Of a stretch of 64,000 nt of DNA, positions 33,270 to 45,898 are shown one piece after another. Made by a program: the position numbers and the translations under genes. Where the stretch lies: NCBI RefSeq assembly GCF_947172395.1, contig NC_069110.1, positions 2,480,001 through 2,544,000 on the forward strand, written 5' to 3'. The DNA comes from Bicyclus anynana. Taxonomy: Eukaryota; Arthropoda; Insecta; Lepidoptera; Nymphalidae. The notes below the pieces were generated by a model. That model was not told where the DNA came from. It did no database searches and saw nothing but the letters and a program-made list of their open reading frames with translations. Each line of letters begins with the position of its first letter. Position 1 is the stretch's first letter.

Positions 33270-33600
33270 TTGTTTCAAAATTCAAAATTCATTTATTTCA
33301 AGTAGGCTCAGTTTACAAGCACTTTTGACACGTCAGTTGACTATTTGTAAAGATTCTACCACCGGTTCGGAAGGCAGGTTCTGCTGAGAAGATACCGGCA
33401 AGAAACTCAACAGTTGCTCTTTTGAAAAAGTCATACAGTATTACAATTTACATTTGATAACAATTAAATTACAATTTCTTATAGTTTTATTTCCTGTGTG
33501 AAGGTGGAAGCTGAGTTTATTAACTTGTCTGTCATCCAGTAATACAAGTACAGGAGCCCTAGCAAGCAATGCAAGTTAAGGAATAAAACATATTTCATTT
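33270..33600 (-). mobile_element. CR1/Jockey-like LINE 3' UTR
   Basis: The minus strand reads AGTTTCTTGCCGGTATCTTC, TCAGCAGAACCTGCCTTCCG and AACCGGTGGTAGAATC, and ends GAAATAAATGAATTTTG with TTTGAA-type repeats. This 3' UTR is widespread in Lepidoptera; the exact clade is from memory. Confidence 0.65.
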
Positions 33601-33867
33601 TCAAAATTGAAGTAATAAAATCCGAGTGAGCTAGACCTTTACAAAAATAACAAGACACGGGCTTATTGTTCCACTAAAGGTCTAGCATTTCCTTACAAAA
33701 TTGTAAAACAACTGTTATTGGCAAATTATGTGAACACTCCTATTACAAAAGACTACGAGCAGGCGCACTGGCAAAGGCTTGTTAGTAGGTAGTCTTTTTG
33801 TTATTTTCAGAAACATTATATTATTGGATGAGTGGGTGAAGCGATACATGTTTTATGCCTGTAACTA

Positions 33868-33953
33868 TTTTATGGTTGGCGGCTCGAGATCGTTGTGCTT
33901 GGAGGTCCATGCAAGACGCCTATGTCCAGCAGTGGACGTCTATCGGCTGCTAA
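33868..33953 (+). mobile_element. LINE-D relative, last ~85 bp
   Basis: GGCGGCTCGAGATCG, then GGAGGTCCATGCAAGACGCC and TATGTCCAGCAGTGGACG, ending at ATCGGCTG without an ATG tail. Same subfamily as 10256-10475. Confidence 0.65.
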
Positions 33954-34459
33954 GGTATGACAAAAATATCACTAAAGCAAATCATTCTCCGTAATTTTTT
34001 TTATTACAATGTAAAAAAGTGTTTGGGTTTTTATTAAAAACCATGAGAAAACTCCGAATGAAAAATTAAAAGAAAATGTGTTGAAACTGCGGCTTGATTT
34101 AAAGTAGTTTATGTTACTAGTGTAGCTGCTTGTATAGGGCACTTTTACCTTGAAATTTTTAATGTACCGTCACCCTACGCTCTGACTGTGCATATTTCAT
34201 GTCTAATTTATCTCTTCCAAGCTGAATACTTTAATGTTGGTTTTCTTTTTACTTTTACTGCGAATTTCCGCGTTATTTTATCGGGCTTTTAAACTTTGCA
34301 TACTATACTAGTTTAACCATAACGTTGTTTAACCATAGTCTAAATAAAAGTGAAAGGTCAACTCGAAAACCGCTTGACCGCTTGGTCATATTTCATAGTT
34401 GGAAGAGGTCCGCTAAGAACGTATTTTGTGATAGGGTCAGATTAAGGAGGTATCAGGGT

Positions 34460-34761
34460 CATCATTATCAAACCATATTCGGCTCACTGTTGAGCTCGAG
34501 TCTCCTCTCAGAATGAGAGGGGAGAGGGCCAATTAGTCCCAATGCGGATTGGCAGACTTCACACACGTAGAGAATTAAGAAAATTCTCTGGTATGCAGGT
34601 TTCCTCATGATTTTTTTCCTTCACCGTTTGAGACACGTAATATTTAATTTCTTAAAATATACACAACTGAAAAGTTGGAGGTGCATGCATGCCCCGGACC
34701 GGAGTCGAACCCACACCCTCCGGAATCGGAGGCGGAGGTCATATCCACTGGGCACGGCTCT
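34460..34761 (-). mobile_element. SINE-A, full length, 11-bp target-site duplication
   Basis: Exact duplication GGTATCAGGGT at 34449-34459 and 34762-34772. The head lacks 'GATA' in the A box region (minus: GCCGTGCCCAGTGG). A small deletion sits in the CACCACGCTGGCC segment. Confidence 0.9.
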
Positions 34762-34772
34762 GGTATCAGGGT

Positions 34773-36964
34773 ATCGTTCGTATATTATATATTTCTAAAA
34801 TCACGAAAGTTAATATACACTTCATTTTCATACACATTTTTTAATAACAAAAATCAGTTAAGCCGTTTTGGATTAGTGCAATTGTGGTCACGTTTACAGT
34901 TACAAGAGATTTTTATAATATTTTATTGTATTCGTGTTATCTTTAGAAAACATTAACAACATGTAATTTTAGTAAGGAAGTTTTTAATAGAGTTACCCTT
35001 GCATGATACAAAGAAATAATACTTTGAAAAACAGTTGTCATAACTTTTGAAAGCGACAAATAACAAAACTACTTTACAAACTGAAATAACGTAAAAAACG
35101 TAAGCATCATCACGTAATTTAAAATTGTGCTATTCTGATCGGCGTTAATTTTATTATTCTTTGCGTCATCAATACCAAAATAAAAATAAGTTGCTTTCAA
35201 ATAACAAAGAATTTTTTTTTAAACTAATATGCAAATTCTCTCAATCAATATAATTTTATAATAATATAGAATGAGTGGAAGAAATAATTAAGAAAGTAGC
35301 AACGACCTTCAGCGATGTAGGGAAAGATCCAAGTGGATAATTTTATATCTATGCAATGTATATCTTAGTACCATGAGACGGAATGGTTCGTGCCTTGCAA
35401 TAAGACGTGGGTTGTTTGTGATGTTAATGATTTGTGTAAGTGTAACTGCTTGGTCATTAAATTTTATAGAGGCATCTGAATACGCACAGGTAGAGTATGT
35501 AAATGTTATTTAGTAATTACAATATAAGATACCTAATTCACGACTCTGCCAAAATCTCATTCCAGTGACGTAAAAAATATTGTAAACCGTGTTTTTTTTT
35601 GTAAACATTTTTGACGAGATTACACACCACAATGTTTCCTGTTACGCAGTGTTTATACTGTTTTTGCAATTAAGAGCTTTATTTCTAGGCAATTACAATT
35701 GAGAATCGCATAAATATATTGTCACGGTACGTGCATGACGTGTTGCCTATTCAGTACAAACAACATGACGTTGGAGTAAAGAATAGAGCAATTTTGTATC
35801 TGGTATGTCGATGGTAATCTTTTCCCAACAAACGTATTTGGTCACGCTACTCGTTGCAATAGTATATCTTTTCCGCAAGTTCTTATAAATTAAACAAAAG
35901 GTAAAATTATTTAACATTTATTATTCTAAAACGAATGCTCACGGTTTAACTCGCGTACTTTACCTTCCCGTGGGAATCCCTCTAGCATCTGCTATCCTTT
36001 AGTGATCTCTTTGTCAAAATAGGTACAGCCAAATAGTATCAGAAATTAACCAGAACAGACAGACAGATTTTTTAATTAATACCGTATTAGTAGTTAATAA
36101 TAATAGATACGCATGCTGTTAATTTAGGAATTTAACAGACGCTTAATTCTTTTTTGTTATTGTTTGAAAATAATTATCAAAATCGTCTTACCCATTTCTA
36201 GTGTTACAAAATTTGCATATAAATAAATCATATAATTACAAAAAATGTTTCGTTTTAATAGAGAGGTAATTGTCTTTTTTTTTTAAGAAGCATGCTAATT
36301 TTGCATTTAATAAATTTCAGTCTATGTAACCATGAATTACTTTGAAGACTAGCTATGTTGCGCACGTTCTTGATGACGTTTTATTCGTAAATATTTTCAT
36401 CCAGCTGGCAAACAGGAAACCCAGAAACTCGAGAGCGGAAACTAATTTAAAGTAAAACGCAGGTTTAAAACCTGCTTACCCGCTGCGAGGCAATTTAAAG
36501 AACACAACCGTTGAAACTTGAAACAGACCTAGATACAATAAATAAAGCCGAGATAAAATCAAACTGTTTTCTAGTGTTTTAAGAAATTTGTTCTGTGTAC
36601 TTTGCATTATGCTGCAATGCCGAGAAATCCTGCAATTTCTCAGAAGCGAAATATCTTACAGTGAAGGTTGGCGTAGAAGTTTCATATACTCGTATATGGC
36701 GCCGCGTTGCAGTTAACTTCCAAATTATCTTGTTAGTGAGGTTAGCTCTGCACTCTGCAGTGCGACAATTGTAGGTTTTATTAAAACCTTCACGCTATGT
36801 ACTGTGTACGTATTTGCGGTGACACTACCTGCCACGGTATCGTGAATCAACATTACATTCTATTAAGCATATTTGGCATCTTTTGGCCTATAACAATCTC
36901 CAATAATGATCTCTAAACCCTCGGTTAATAACCCCTGATCTCGATAAAATAAAACGCAGATAGT
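34773..36964. other. AT-rich, nothing recognised
   Basis: 2.2 kb with few features; a small palindrome GCAGGTTTAAAACCTGC near 36460-36476. Confidence 0.45.
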
Positions 36965-37210
36965 AGAACTGGATAGGGCGTGTCTTACGCCGATCATGTG
37001 GTGTTGCTCAGGAGTCCTTCCAGTGGCATCCTAGGGGTGGCCAAGACGTGGTAGGCCAAAGGCAACATGGAAGGGGATCGTAGAGGAGGAGTTGAAGGCT
37101 GTCGGTCTGACATGGATCACGAAGAGTGCAGTACACGAAAGGTCTGTCTGGAAAATGTTTGTTTCAGCCCTATGCACCGCCAGGTGTTGAATGTTGACAG
37201 GACTTGAAAA
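36965..37210 (+). mobile_element. second LINE type, C-terminal reverse-transcriptase ORF fragment
   Basis: Plus-strand translation gives WIGRVLRRSCGVAQESFQW, then after one frameshift at about 37040 RRGRPKATWKGIVEEELKAV and GLTWITKSAVHERSVW ending FVSALC. The pattern WIGH.LR ... RGRPK.TW...VE.EL...G.TW ... W...V..LC is the usual C-terminus of many insect LINE ORF2 proteins. It is a different lineage from LINE-D. It is short, 5'-truncated and dead. Confidence 0.7.
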
Positions 37211-37700
37211 AGAAGACGGAACGATCACCACAGGGCCAGGCTTCTTTCCTTATAAGATTTGAAGAATAGATCCATCACGCTGCTTCAATGCGGTTAATGG
37301 GCGGGCATATGGTGTTGTTTGATTTTGTAAAGATCACTATCAGGTGTCAATGATAATGACGCGAAACGCAAACTTAACTACTACAGACATAGACTAACTA
37401 CATTAGGACCTGTCTCGTTAGACATTGCTTCCCTGTGCAGGTATGATCAATGATCTTATGAGATTACAAAAACTGTCTCTATAGAATCAATGTATTATAG
37501 TCGTATTTGTCAGTTAAAGAGCTCTGTAAAAATACCTTTTTGTGTAGTTGAACAGTGTATAAAATGGTAAGCAACTTCTAGTTTAGTATAAGATATGTAC
37601 CCAATCGCTTTGCTCAAAAAATGACAGACAATTTTGTTTCGGGAATTTGTGTGTTATACCAGTCCTTTTGTAATTAGTTTGAGACTACATACGAACTATT

Positions 37701-37840
37701 TGCCCCACCCATTGTCACGTTAGTATGTCGGTGACCTTGACTCATAAACGGATCTCCTCATTTCTGATTCTCTTTTCATAATTTCCTGCGCATAGCTCGC
37801 TCCATCACCCGTTGAGTGACGTGAAGCTTTTATGAGGTCC
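37701..37840 (-). mobile_element. LINE-D internal fragment, reversed
   Basis: The minus strand reads GGTGATGGAGCGAGCTATGC, then ATCAGAAATGAGGAGATCCG and CAAGGTCACCGACATAC, then CAATGGGTGGGGCA. It is diverged and has internal deletions. Confidence 0.6.
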
Positions 37841-39496
37841 GTAGTAGAGTAGCGACCTCTTTCTTTCTCTTTCAGCTTGCGCCTAATCTATGGAATAATG
37901 TTTGAATATTTTGTTGGAGCTAGATGCTCTGGGGCTATGATGATGGACTTCAAAAGTAATTTCATAAAATCTATCAAAAATTCTTTAGTTATAAATATAA
38001 TTTTATTAATTTTGTTTAATAAATTTTAATAGTTTTAAGTATCTTGTAGTTTAACGGTGAAGTAAGTATGTTGAAAATTTTAATACAGAGAGGTAGTTAT
38101 ATTGAAATTTATTAAAAACTAGCAGACACCCCGCAGTTTCACCCGCTAAATTACCGTTCCCAGATAAAGTATAGCATGTGACACTCACAAATTACGTCAC
38201 CCTGACGGTTATTTTCTTTAAGTCGGGGATTTTTTAAATTATGTATGTATCCTTTTACAATTACATTTTAACCGTCGCTTGTCCAAAATTTTTAATTTTG
38301 ATTTTGATTTTATTTAATTGCACTCCTCTATATCATTTAAAATTGTGTTTCTTTGTGGTGAAATTCCTTTAGTTTACACACACAAACGCGTTTGTGAATT
38401 GAATTTGTATTTTTTTAAAAATTGGCTATTAGTGTAATCATTTCATGATGAAAAGGTGGATGTTCTTAATAAAACAAGCAATAAAACCAATACAAAGCAT
38501 TCGTTCAGTCCATATACTCGACACCAAAATGGATCAATCGACTTCCTAGCAACATGCAATCAAAAAAATAGTTTTACTTATGAGAATTTTACATATGACA
38601 CTACCTAGTCATGCTGAGACATCAGTTTGAGATGGAATTTAAGTTGCTTAATCCCGTCACTTGTGGCAATGCTCTTTGGTCGTGTTGCCTACTATGTTTG
38701 AATATAATACTCAGACAGTGTTTTTCCTTTTAAGGTTTTAACACGACACCTGCCTTTGACGATTTTGTTCCTTCCAAGTAACTGGCACAAAAGGCTCTGT
38801 GATCGAAATAGTGCTAGTAAGCTTTCTTAGAGAGCCTAGACTGCAAAGAAATGCTAATATTTTTGAATATTGGTTTTCGTTACCTTATAAGGTTCTTAGG
38901 CCGGCAGCAAATAAGTTTTAATTTGTGCCCCCTATTAGCCTAGCAAGTGAACCTGTCCCCTGTCCTTTAAGTAGGGAAGCTTGCTCTTGTAAATATCAAT
39001 CTGGGGGCCAGTTAAAATAGTCAGTCAGACATATGAAATAGTCAGTAAATCATATATTACTCCTAATACAGCAGAACAAAATATTTGCAGTATTTCAGAA
39101 TACCTCACAGTTTCGAGTATTGGCAAAGGATTTAGGCGCAGCAATATGCTGCGGATAAAGTTTCATCGTGTTGGCCATTTTAAGCTTAACAGTAAGCCTG
39201 TAGAGTGTAGACGGCTTCTGTAATGCTATGCAAGTGGGCCGATGATGTAACCTGTGATTGCACGAGGTAATCGATGTAAGCCTTATAATATTATGCTAAA
39301 TATACACAGTATCTCAGACCAATTACCTTATCGTGGACTTGTATAGCACTCAAATCAACTAAATTGGCGTGTCTTTTTTCAGAGGGACGAGGTATCTATC
39401 ACATATCGAAAATATTTAACACCAATAAATATATCCTGTGTCCTTACATTACACACAACTATAAATTTTAAATCGTTATACACATTTCGAGAAAAA
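37841..39496. other. AT-rich, one Helitron remnant only
   Basis: Apart from 38118-38175 nothing is recognised. Confidence 0.45.
38118..38175 (-). mobile_element. Helitron 3'-end fragment, reversed
   Basis: ACTAGCAGACACCCCGCAGT, TTCACCCGCTAAATTACCG. Confidence 0.45.
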
Positions 39497-39993
39497 GGTG
39501 AATCACCGAATCCAACTCAGCTGGGCTGCATTCGGGAAACTTCGCGACATCTTTTCGTCCGAAATTACTCAGTGCATGAAGACAAAGTCTTCGAACAATG
39601 CGAGTGATGACCTATGGTTAAGAGACTTGGTCACTACTAACTATAGGCCTCATAAGAAAGCTCAGAGTCACACAGCGGGCGATGGAACGGGCTATGTTAG
39701 GAGTATCTCTGCGTGATCGAATCAGAAATGAGGAGATCCGCAGAAGAACCAAAGTCGACATAACTCAACGAGTTGCGAATCTGACGTTGGGGTCCCAAAG
39801 TGCTGGAATGGCGACCCCGCACTAGTAAGCGCAGTGTTGGTCGACCCCCCACCAGGTGGACTGACGACATCAAGTGAGTCTCAGGGATTCGCTGGATTGA
39901 GGTGTCTCAGTATCGTGATGTTTGGAAGTCCCTACAAAAGGCCTATGTCCTGCAGTGGACGTCTATCAGCTTATATGATGATGATGATGATAC
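39497..39993 (+). mobile_element. LINE-D 3' end, 5'-truncated
   Basis: Decayed C-terminal coding sequence plus tail. It begins with RIQLSWAAFGKLRDIFSS, continues through the RIRNEEIRRRTKV-type region and RPPTRWTDDI, and ends WKSLQKAYVLQWTSI followed by an ATGATGATGATGAT tail. A deletion of about 35 bp at about 39785 removes the LKWQWAGHIVRR segment. 5' truncation is normal for LINE insertion. Confidence 0.85.
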
Positions 39994-40221
39994 ACATGCG
40001 TGTAATTTTGAAACAATTAAACATTTATAGATGCAGTTTGTATGAACACGTTTGATTATGATCATATATTTTTGAGAGAGTACCCCTCTGTATCTCAAGC
40101 GAGACGGGTCCTGTAGAAATTGGTCTGAGCATAATACTTATATATATTTGTATCTTATTTTACTGGTAAACCAGCCATCAATATTTCATATTTAGAAAGT
40201 TTGAGACCTTTTATTTATACT

Positions 40222-40572
40222 TCTACACTAATATTATAAAGTTTGTGGTAGATGGTACACTCTGGATCTACACAACCAATTTTATAAAATTCTTTTATCA
40301 CTAGAAAGCTGTTTTATAGCTATTTATTATTTTAAAACTGAGAATTAACAGTATATTCAATTTAAATTAATAATAAATGAAATATATATAAGAACAATAC
40401 ACCATATAATTCACTCATGAGCAAGGGACCCAATATGCTGGAGCTATTATCCCTGTGGACGGTAAGGCCTCCTTTGGGTCAAATAACCGCCAGCTCTTGG
40501 GTCATCAGTGTTATAGTCTAAATTTATCCTCGTAATCCCACGGGAACGGTAACTACGCGGGACATCAGCTAG
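40222..40572 (+). mobile_element. Helitron-like element, 351 bp, divergent interior
   Basis: Starts TCTACACTAATATTATAAAG and ends CTACGCGGGACATCAGCTAG, with an interior unlike the short family except for ATCCTCGTAATCCCACGGG. A longer relative, or a Helitron carrying foreign filler. Confidence 0.7.
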
Positions 40573-41687
40573 CGTGCCATAACTTTTTGAAAATGTAACC
40601 AATTTTCATGTAACTTTCAGATTTGTAATGCACACATCATGGTTGAAAACACTTATTTGTTGTGCCGGTTTTGATGATATCTAAGAACTATAATTGGAAA
40701 ACCAACTTTTGAATGAAAATCTCTGTTCACGCGTTTAAATGGTACTGTGCCACGATATTTCATTGATTACCATTATTACCTAACGCTTCTTTAATTCTAA
40801 AAATCCTTTTTTCCGTAAATATGCCTGCCCTCCTATTTAATTAAACCAATCAACATTTTTGAGTGCCTCATCATTAAAAAGCTATTTATAAAATATTTCA
40901 TTATTTTTTAAATGTTTCGGATCCTGATAAAGATATTGTGGTATTTCCCTCTAGTAAGCTTAGTTATTACTAAGCGTAATACTTAATATTTCCCTACTTG
41001 GAATACTTTCCTGTTGGGGCGGGGAATGTTAGTATTCATTAAGGTATATATCTAGATACTCTTTTGAATATACATTGCATAAAGGCTTAGGATTCATCAT
41101 CATCAGACGGTATCGAATAAGTAACTATGGGAGATGAAGGTAAAATAATAAAAGAGCGAGAAAAATAATAAAGAATATGATGAAGGTACGATGAATTATT
41201 TAGGTGCAATCAATAATCTCCCAAAGACTAAATAAAAAAAAAACGCGTGTTGTGGGGTATAACGAGAAAAGTATATAATTGTAGCATTTGGATCCAAAGC
41301 AAGTTATTTAGCGTTAATTTAACTTGATTATCTCCTATGTAATTGGATTAACGAGCTTACTGTGCGTAACGACCACACATTAAAGTGAATACACAAATGA
41401 ACAAACTAAAATGGATGTGATTAGTTTATATGCGATTGGACCACTTCTACTCACGTGCGAAAGGAATACCAGCCAAAGTTCTATCTCTATAATCTGATAT
41501 CTGCTTGCTGCTGTAACCTTGGCCTCACTAGAACTGCAGTAACTTCTATATTAGAACAAGTATCCGAAGCTGATCTATTTCCCTACCAAATTTGGCTGGG
41601 CAGGGAGAGAACGAGCTAATAATGATGGGAATGTTTATATGTTAAAAGGAAATTTTGAACTCTACGCCAGGGTCATAATTCCAGTAT
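40573..41687. other. AT-rich, nothing recognised
   Basis: No exon or element signals. Confidence 0.45.
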
Positions 41688-41894
41688 GCCTAGCATGCGA
41701 CTAAAGGCATAAATCTCGTGAAGAAAATAGACAAAATATCAGCCAATAGCGACGAAGTACTCCCAGTCCCATTTTTTCGCCCAAACGCAATGATATATTT
41801 GATGAATAGAGAACGGATATTTCCGGTTGCGAAATATTGGTTGACAATTATCTATTTCTCTGCACGAGAAACAACGTTTTGTCGCTTGTTAGGC
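41688..41894. mobile_element. MITE family M1, copy 2
   Basis: Left GCCTAGCATGCGACTAAAGG, TCTCGTGAAGAAAATAGAC. The right end reversed is GCCTAACAAGCGACAAAACG, TCTCGTGCAGAGAAATAG. CGCAATGATA in the middle is shared with the other copies. Confidence 0.68.
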
Positions 41895-42899
41895 GCACTG
41901 GGCTCTGTGTGAAATTTTTCTTCCAGTCAGATGGACCCGGTACCCGCACGGTGAATCCATGGAATGTTAAGTTTTGGTACATTGATAATTCAAATTCCAA
42001 GTAGAAAAATTCCACATAGAAGCCAAAGATTACGAGTGAAAGTTCTATTTTTACAAAACGCAATGTCTGTACGCGTAATTTACGAGTTTTGTGAATGACT
42101 GCTTGGTAAATGAGTTAACCGTATACTATAACAAAACATCTATATGATTGTAGAGATAAACGTTTGTAAATTTATTACGATCACAGACTCAATTTTATAT
42201 GGTGTGGGTTATCAATAGTAAGGAAAGAAATAAAAATGGAATATGTTTATTATAAGAACTATAACATGTGCATAAAATATAAAACATAACCACATCTACA
42301 AAAACAATTATAACATCAATATAAAAAACAATGTTGTAGTAGTTCTAATTCTACATTATACTGCATTTCGGTATTGTATAACTAACACAAAAATGATCTT
42401 TATGATACTAAATGAAATGAAAATGAATCGGTAAGTACCAGAAACACCTATTATTGTTTAAAATGACTTCTTTGGCCTAAATTCGCTTATAACTTCAATG
42501 CCAATGATTTAGTTTGACAAACATCATATTATTATGATTTTATTACCAGCGGAGTTGTTAAAACATATATTTGTATAAAGCATGTACAAATAACTCAATA
42601 TAGGATTTGTAAAATAAGATTTAAATAATGTGTGGCTGTGGGAGTCATGGAAACATTTTTTTTATTAACCACACCTACTCGAAGATACTCTGAGAACAAT
42701 TAGGTTAGAAACACCCAATGTTATAAGCATATTATACAATGTTAGAAACATCTAATTTCAAGTATTTAGTTATTGCAGAAATTCTTCACTTCAAATTAGT
42801 AAGTTAATAACTGAAATTCATATATTTCTTGTTAAAATTTATGTACATGGTTCCACCCAATTCCGCTACATAAAAATTAAATAAACTATCTCCTCGATA
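41895..42899. other. AT-rich flank of the GC island
   Basis: Sharp change of composition at about 42900. Nothing recognised within. Confidence 0.45.
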
Positions 42900-44650
42900 G
42901 TTGAGGTCGGCCAGTGGTAACGATACCTTCAGTACATCATTATCCTGGGAGAAGCGAGGACAAAAGCATAGTTAATGAGAAATACGATGAAAGCGTTCTC
43001 GATATCGGTGCTTTGTGGTTCGCTGGTCTGGTGTGCTTCGCCACTCGATGTGTTCCACGCCGAAATGCTGAAACGACGGAATATAGGCCGACACAGACGA
43101 AGACACGAAGGGAAGGAACTCACCGACGTAATCGGAAGTGGTTAGTCGCAGCAGTTATTAGCGGCCGCCACGCGGCTCACTCACCAACACATGTCGAAAT
43201 ATTCCATAACAATGCTGATATACATAATAGTCTTCCGACTGAAAAATGAAGCGCGTGGTGCGGGCGCTCTTCGCGCGGCGTGTGAGCGAGCCGCGCAACA
43301 CGACTCCTGTGACGCAACCGCCACATCCTGACCGGCCCTACAGCTAGCGCTCGCACGTACCTTTGGTCTTCGCCTTGCTCCTGGGCCCGGGGGCATTCCT
43401 GCCTCGGCCTGAGGACAGGCGTCAGCCCCCATTTCTCGACCAACTCTATACGAGCAATGGTGGCTGCTCAACGTCAATGTGTCATCGGGTCGCAGCTGCC
43501 GGGTGGTTGGCGCTGGCGCGACGGCGGATCGGAGAGGCCGGCTGGCCCGCGGCGCCCCCCGGCCGGCTGGTGGCGCCCGCGGCCGCCGCCAGCTCACTCG
43601 TGCGCCATGCCGCTCGCGTGTGCGGTCACGCTGCCGCCCGCGCGCTCGCGCCGCCTCGCATACTGTGCTCACAGCGCGCTGCGCGGCGGGCGCATAGCGC
43701 TCCTGCGGCACGCCCGCTCGACTCGACGCTCGGCACGCGCGCTCTTCCGATCTAGTCTCGCTCCCGCGGGTGCTTCTTAGACTACTGATAATTATTATCT
43801 ATGATATAGTCGTTCGGATATGTACGGTTCGCGGAGTCCTTACGTAACGCGAGAGGGGCGCGTGCGGCGAGTCATCGTCCTCGTACGGAGCCGCGTGTCG
43901 AGTGCTGGGCGCGGGCGGGCGCGTATGTCGCCGCGGCACGACAGCGGCGGACTGAGCCGGCGCGCCGCGCGTGCGTCCCGCCCCCCGCGCGGCCCCGCGG
44001 GCGGCCCGCACTCGCCGCACGCGTATCGACACCGCGTGCCGACCACTGCACCGCGGACCGCCCCCCGCGCGCCGCTCGCGCGCGCCGCACGCCTCCGCAC
44101 GACGCCGCCGGCTGCACGCAACCCCTTCGAAGCCTCGACCCTCCGAGCAAAACATTCGCTTTCCTTGCCCTTATTTACGCTTCCGGGTGCTTGATTCACT
44201 TTCTTCAGTGTTTTCTTTGACGACATGGACCATGGGGTCTAATGTGGACTAGACTCAACTATCAAGACTCAACCAGACCGTCTTTACTCGAAATGTTATC
44301 TAAAAGATTAATATGATATGATAAACTATCAGTGACGAAAACATGAAACATGATGTTCAATGGATAATTGTCAAAAAAAAAAAAGAATAGATACAAATGA
44401 AATTTACATCACTTAAGTTTAGAGAGCCGGCGCGGGCTCCGACTGGGGCGCGCGGCTCGCGGCGGTCGGCGGCGGCGGGCGGCGTCGGCGGGCGGCGGCT
44501 GGCGCTAGGTGCGGCGCGCCCGACGCGGAGGCATGGCGGCGAGTGCCTGCAACGCGGATGCGATGCACCGCGCCAAGCCGAGCCGACATAACCTTAAGAA
44601 CGAAAGCTCGCAAATGCACCTCGCGCGCCAAATACTCGATCTGATAACAT
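42900..44650 (-). promoter_or_regulatory. GC/CpG-rich island, likely promoter and 5' exon region
   Basis: This is the only long GC-rich stretch in an AT-rich window. CGCG, GGCGGC and CCGCC runs are dense at 43250-44200 and 44415-44600. Many overlapping open frames on both strands are by-products of the composition and are not annotated. Minus-strand donor-like sites sit at 43360 (CCAAAG|GTACGT), 43184 (TGTTG|GTGAGT) and 43123 (GTCG|GTGAGTTC), suggesting that minus-strand transcription leaves the island towards Shaker. CpG-rich islands around developmental or neuronal gene starts are common in Lepidoptera, but I see no clear TATA box or initiator. A minus-strand frame from 44226 starting MSSKKTLKKVNQAPG looks protein-like for about 35 residues before turning into Arg/Ala-rich composition; I do not call it. 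Confidence 0.45.
43185..43432 (-). CDS. candidate alternative first coding exon of Shaker
   Basis: On the minus strand an ATG at 43432-43430 in a strong initiation context (A at -3, G at +4) opens a frame beginning MGADACPQAEAGMPPGPGA. It runs 82 codons plus two nucleotides to TGTTG|GTGAGTGAG, a consensus donor at 43185/43184. The two leftover bases TG plus the first base G of the exon at 22246 give TGG (Trp), so this exon joins the recognised Shaker exon in frame across about 20.9 kb. A second in-frame ATG at 43225 would give the short leader MYISIVMEYFDMC before that Trp. A pyrimidine-rich acceptor-like TTCATTTTTCAG sits at about 43240, so the last 54 nt could also be a separate exon. Without splicing, the frame stops at once (TGA inside the donor). 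Strand, phase, donor and island position all fit, but phase agrees by chance one time in three and the leader is not one I can place. It could belong to another gene or be untranslated. Confidence 0.4.
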
Positions 44651-45689
44651 GTTAACGGCCTTCAACTTATCGATGGACACCTCTGTTACTACTGTAATTG
44701 TTTTTTGGGGCGGTTTCCAAATAGAGCGTATGTGACGTAAAAATTGATTCAATGTAGATTTTTAGACTTAACTAGCTGATAAGGAAAAGCCCTTAATTAA
44801 GTTTTAGCATGCTTAGCAATCATATGACGCTACTTACCGCATTTAGAAAAACGATTTTTGCAATACGGTTTTAACGATCTGCTCATCAAGGAATAAAATT
44901 GTCAATCGCAAGAGTTTTTGTGCAGCACAGCTTGTAAAAATCAACAGACTGGTCTGTTGTAAAACGGAAAATAGGCCGCCCGGCTTAACATTCGACCTGG
45001 CAAGCTGGGAATTCGCTCTGGAAATTATTAATTGAATTACTGCATGCATATACTCTGTAACAAAATTGATTTGAAAATATAATTTTAATAGCCAAGTTTA
45101 TATTATGAGACGAGATAATTTCGAATGTTCTTTTCATATTATAAATACGGGCATGGAATATTTTGAGATTTGGGACATTTTAAATTTAAAGTTTAAGGTG
45201 AGTTTAGATTTAAATTAGTACGTGTGTACGAATAAGAACATAGTTAATGTAAATCTCACAAATATATATAAAAATTAATTTTCACAAAATGTAATTTGAT
45301 ACAAATTTTGAATTTTTATTTTGAAATTATGACTAATGTTGTTTGTCTGTCTCGATTTAGAAACTTTTTTATTCGAAAGCTAGTTTGCTTACAATGGATC
45401 TTAAACATATTTTGGCCTCAAAATCGGTTCAGTATTTGAATATAATATGGCTTAAAAGATATTTGAAATGAAGATGCATGATGTGTACTTGTGTATTTGC
45501 TAACTACATAAAAATCGGTGAAAATGTTAATGTAAACGAAAAATATTACATTACTTTTTCGAGAAGTGCACTATTTTTTGCCTAGTAGTTTTGAATGTAA
45601 TGAATAATGTTTTTTATTAAAAAAAAAACTATAATTTCAACTGGAAACATGGGGGTTGAGGTAGGAGTGTGAACCATACTTGAAAAGAT
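44651..45689. other. AT-rich flank upstream of the GC island
   Basis: Would be the promoter-distal side if the island drives minus-strand transcription. No motif stands out. Confidence 0.4.
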
Positions 45690-45880
45690 ACTAGCAGAAC
45701 CTTGCAGCTTCACCTTCGTTCCCATTCTAGTTGCAATACGGAGATAAAATAGATAGCCTTTATTACTCACATATAGAATAGCTTTCGATTGGTGAAATTG
45801 GTAAAATCAGTCCAGTATATTTTGTGTTCACTCGTTACTTACTAAAATATAAATAGAATTTATAATATAAGTGTAGATTA
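45690..45880 (-). mobile_element. Helitron-like element, reversed, diverged
   Basis: ACTAGCAGAACCTTGCAGCT, TCACCTTCGTTCCCATT to ATTTATAATATAAGTGTAGA. Confidence 0.55.
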
Positions 45881-45898
45881 CACATTCTAAATTGTATC

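Noticed and set aside
43361..43432. Alternative end of the first exon at CCAAAG|GTACGT (43361)
   Set aside because: It is a good donor, but the ATG frame would end in phase 0 and read into a stop (TGA) in the Shaker exon, so direct splicing is not productive.
43177..44631. Many overlapping open frames of 60-176 codons in the GC island on both strands
   Set aside because: High GC lowers stop-codon frequency in all frames, and most are Arg/Ala/Pro-rich with no domain. Only the donor-terminated minus frame at 43185-43432 is kept, as a candidate.
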